Source of the DNA: an uncultured SAR86 cluster bacterium
GTDB lineage: Bacteria > Pseudomonadota > Gammaproteobacteria > Magnimaribacterales > Magnimaribacteraceae
Direction: 5' to 3'
DNA: 46,099 nucleotides
Assembly (NCBI GenBank): GCA_902628375.1
Contig: CACOMS010000008.1
Coordinates: forward strand, 1 to 46,099
The translations under genes were made by a program, and so were the position numbers. Position 1 is the stretch's first letter. Each line of letters begins with the position of its first letter. Positions 44,198-46,099 of the stretch are shown piece after piece. The notes below the pieces were generated by a model that ran no database searches, had not been told where the DNA came from, and saw nothing but the letters and a program-made list of their open reading frames with translations.

Positions 44198-44235
44198 TAG
44201 AGAAATTAACTTTTCTTTAGGATAAAAAAGGTTAG

Positions 44236-45456
44236 TTAATCTTTATCTAATTCAAAAGCATTATGTAGGGCATTAACTGCTTTTTCTTGAAGGTCTTTTC
44301 TAATAACAACTGATATCTTTATTTCAGAAGTTGTAATCATCAAAATGTTAATTTCATTATCTGCTAAAGATTCAAACATTTTGCTAGCTATACCTGATTG
44401 CCCTCTCATACCCCTTCCAACAATACTTATCTTTGCTATGTCATCATCTAGCTCGATCAAGCCTCCACCTAAACTTTTAGAAGTATTCTCTAAGATTTCT
44501 TTTGCTCTTGAAGCATCTTCTTGTTTTACGGTAAAAGTGAAATCGGTATTGTTTTCTGCACTTATATTTTGAACAATTACATCAACGTCAATATCAGAAT
44601 CGCTAATTGGCCCTAATATCTTTGCTGCAACTCCAGGTATATCGGGTACGCCTCTTATTGTCAGTTTAGCTTCATTATCAATACTGCTTATTCCTGAAAC
44701 AACCGGTTTTTCCATATCATTACCCTCCTCACAAACTAAAGTTCCATTTCCTTCTTTAAAACTAGATAGTACCCTAATTGGCATATTATTTTTACTTGCA
44801 TATTCTACAGACCTTAACTGTAAGACTTTTGCTCCAGTAGAAGAAAGCTCCAACATCTCTTCAAAAGAAATTCTTTCTATCAATTTAGCTTTTGGGCAAA
44901 TTCTTGGATCAGTGGTAAACACTCCTTCCACATCTGTATATATTTCACATTGATTTGCATTAAGGGCTACTGCCAATGCTACTCCTGTAGTATCGGAACC
45001 GCCTCTCCCTAAAGTCGTAATGTCACCGCCCTCTGTCATTCCCTGAAATCCTGTAATTACAGGTACAGATCCTTCAGAAAGATCATCTTTGAGTCTATCT
45101 ACATTTACTTCAAGAATCCTAGCCTGGCTATGTCTATCATTTGTTTTTATTCCTAACTGATAGGCAGTATAAGATTTAGATTTAATGCCTCTTTTCGTTA
45201 AAGCCATAGCCATTAAAGCTACTGATATTTGTTCACCTGTTGATATGAGAGCATCATATTCTCTAGGTTCAGGTTCAGGTTGAATAGATTTTGCCAATTG
45301 AATTAGCTTATCCGTTTCTCCAGCCATAGCAGATAGAACAACCACGACATCGTTGCCCTTCTTATGTGTATTAGCGATATTATCTGCTACAGCTTCTATT
45401 CTTTCGAAACTTCCTACAGAAGTACCGCCATACTTTTGTACAATTAAATTTTCCAT
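44236..45456 (-). CDS. lysC: Aspartokinase
   Basis: Phosphorylates aspartate, the first step toward lysine, threonine, methionine and diaminopimelate. The 406-aa protein has the kinase domain (about residues 1-245), with KYGGTSVGS (8-16), a TLGRGGSDTTGVALA substrate loop and YTDVEGVFTTDPRICPKA. Two ACT regulatory domains follow (about 262-400). This is the monofunctional class sensitive to lysine and/or threonine. An internal start at Met248 with a strong ribosome-binding site would give a separate regulatory beta subunit. It follows alaS by 35 bases, the common gammaproteobacterial order. Confidence 0.96.
   Translation of the reverse strand: MENLIVQKYGGTSVGSFERIEAVADNIANTHKKGNDVVVVLSAMAGETDKLIQLAKSIQPEPEPREYDALISTGEQISVALMAMALTKRGIKSKSYTAYQLGIKTNDRHSQARILEVNVDRLKDDLSEGSVPVITGFQGMTEGGDITTLGRGGSDTTGVALAVALNANQCEIYTDVEGVFTTDPRICPKAKLIERISFEEMLELSSTGAKVLQLRSVEYASKNNMPIRVLSSFKEGNGTLVCEEGNDMEKPVVSGISSIDNEAKLTIRGVPDIPGVAAKILGPISDSDIDVDVIVQNISAENNTDFTFTVKQEDASRAKEILENTSKSLGGGLIELDDDIAKISIVGRGMRGQSGIASKMFESLADNEINILMITTSEIKISVVIRKDLQEKAVNALHNAFELDKD
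44713..44730 (-). promoter_or_regulatory. Internal ribosome-binding site and start for aspartokinase beta subunit
   Basis: GAGGAGG (44730-44724) lies 8 bases before an in-frame ATG at 44715 (Met248 of LysC). Translation from here gives about 159 residues holding both ACT domains. Bacillus and Corynebacterium aspartokinases make their beta subunit from an internal start at the equivalent place. Confidence 0.6.
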
Positions 45457-45491
45457 ACAGAGAACGTTAAAAAGGCGAGTATTCTATATTA

Positions 45492-46099
45492 CTAGTTGCT
45501 TATTGAAAGAATAAAATCAGGTATGGAGGATAAAACTACATCTATATCTTCAATATTTTCTACTCCTCCTTGAGCAAAATCAGGTCTTCCTCCCCCACTA
45601 CCTCCAAGTTGATTGGTTATATATTCCATAATTTGTTTAGCATCTATGTCTAGGTCTTTAGAGCAAGCTACAATAAGGGGAATCTTATCTCCACTTACAG
45701 AAATCAAAACGACAATACCGTTATTGAGGCTTAATCTAAGTCTATCCGCAGCTTCCCTCATGCCAGAGGCCTCCATGCCATCGTACCTTTTAGTAACTAG
45801 CTTATAACTTTGTATATCTATAGCTTCTTCAATTAAATCCTCAACAGAAGACCCTATGTTCTTTGAGGTAAGTTTCTTCTTCTGTTCTTTTAATTTTTTG
45901 TTTTCTTCAACAAGAGACTGAGTTGCTTTCAATAAATCAGAAGCTTTATTGCTTCTTTCTTTAGTCCCAAGTTCTTCATTTAGAGATCTATTTTCATCTA
46001 TTAATTGGTTAATCTTATTCTGAACTTGATCAACGCTTGTGCTTATTTCCTTAGAAATACTTAATAAAATTTCATTTAGAGATCTAAAAAGATCTAAAT
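45492..46099 (-). CDS. alaS: Alanyl-tRNA synthetase, C-terminal part (cut by window edge)
   Basis: The frame is open from the window edge at 46099 to TAG at 45492, about 202 residues. It covers the coiled helical segment and the C-terminal C-Ala/DHHA1 domain of AlaS, with the conserved GGSGGGRPDFAQGG (Gly-rich motif) near the end. C-Ala helps bind the tRNA elbow and links editing to aminoacylation. The catalytic and editing domains lie outside the window. A TTG at 45932 lies in mid-domain and is not a start. A 16-base repeat (45975-45990 and 46071-46086) encodes RSLNE twice in the helical part. Confidence 0.95.
   Translation of the reverse strand, partial: LDLFRSLNEILLSISKEISTSVDQVQNKINQLIDENRSLNEELGTKERSNKASDLLKATQSLVEENKKLKEQKKKLTSKNIGSSVEDLIEEAIDIQSYKLVTKRYDGMEASGMREAADRLRLSLNNGIVVLISVSGDKIPLIVACSKDLDIDAKQIMEYITNQLGGSGGGRPDFAQGGVENIEDIDVVLSSIPDFILSISN

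Noticed and set aside
45975-46086. 16-base direct repeat in alaS as a mobile or recombination element
   Set aside because: The copies are 96 bases apart in the same frame and encode RSLNE twice in a helical segment; simple coding repetition is enough.

Overview
This is an AT-rich, densely coded chromosomal segment of a Gram-negative gammaproteobacterium. The evidence is the smc-zipA-ligA order, a ZipA protein, a System I cytochrome c maturation operon ccmA-I, lipoproteins with lipoboxes, a TonB-dependent receptor under a Fur-type palindrome, and alaS-lysC next to tRNA-Ser(GCU). Very short intergenic gaps, gene overlaps, low GC and many acyl-CoA enzymes suggest a streamlined marine lineage of the SAR86 type. 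That placement is an inference from gene content, not a phylogeny.

Layout. Positions 1-1483 hold three unrecognised small genes and a damaged tRNA-Val(GAC) that keeps its promoter but has lost its T-arm. A periplasmic beta-lactamase-fold serine hydrolase, a 32-aa membrane miniprotein and putA (proline to glutamate) follow to 6008. Positions 5997-9810 hold an acyl-CoA ligase and an acyl-CoA dehydrogenase divergent from a LysR regulator, with a palindrome between them. Then come tRNA-Leu(UAG), a coiled-coil membrane protein, a tandem acyl-CoA dehydrogenase pair and mnmC (tRNA wobble modification).

Positions 14819-27333 are one long minus-strand block. In transcription order it reads ccmABCDEFGHI, a structured leader, smc, zipA, ligA, a lytic transglycosylase lipoprotein and a DUF4136-like lipoprotein. 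All nine ccm genes are present, including a 52-aa ccmD. The SMC protein is only 827 aa and appears to lack the hinge domain.

Positions 27448-31113 run on the plus strand: hisI, tRNA-Arg(CCU), an acyl-CoA carboxylase carboxyltransferase whose ribosome-binding site abuts the tRNA 3' end, and an aldehyde dehydrogenase, closed by a bidirectional terminator. Positions 31142-41683 (minus) hold a 2-hydroxyacid dehydrogenase, a sulfotransferase and four consecutive ABC half-exporters that read as two heterodimers. tRNA-Ser(GCU), a Fur-controlled TonB siderophore receptor, lysC (with an internal start for a beta subunit) and the 3' end of alaS complete the window. csrA, often found between alaS/lysC and tRNA-Ser, is not present here.

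Most novel-looking points: the apparently hingeless SMC with its structured leader, the T-armless tRNA-Val, mnmC without a normal start codon at its conserved N-terminus, the tRNA-mRNA junction at 28056, and the four-gene ABC exporter block with an extra N-terminal membrane domain. There is no CRISPR array, transposase, integrase or recognisable phage gene.
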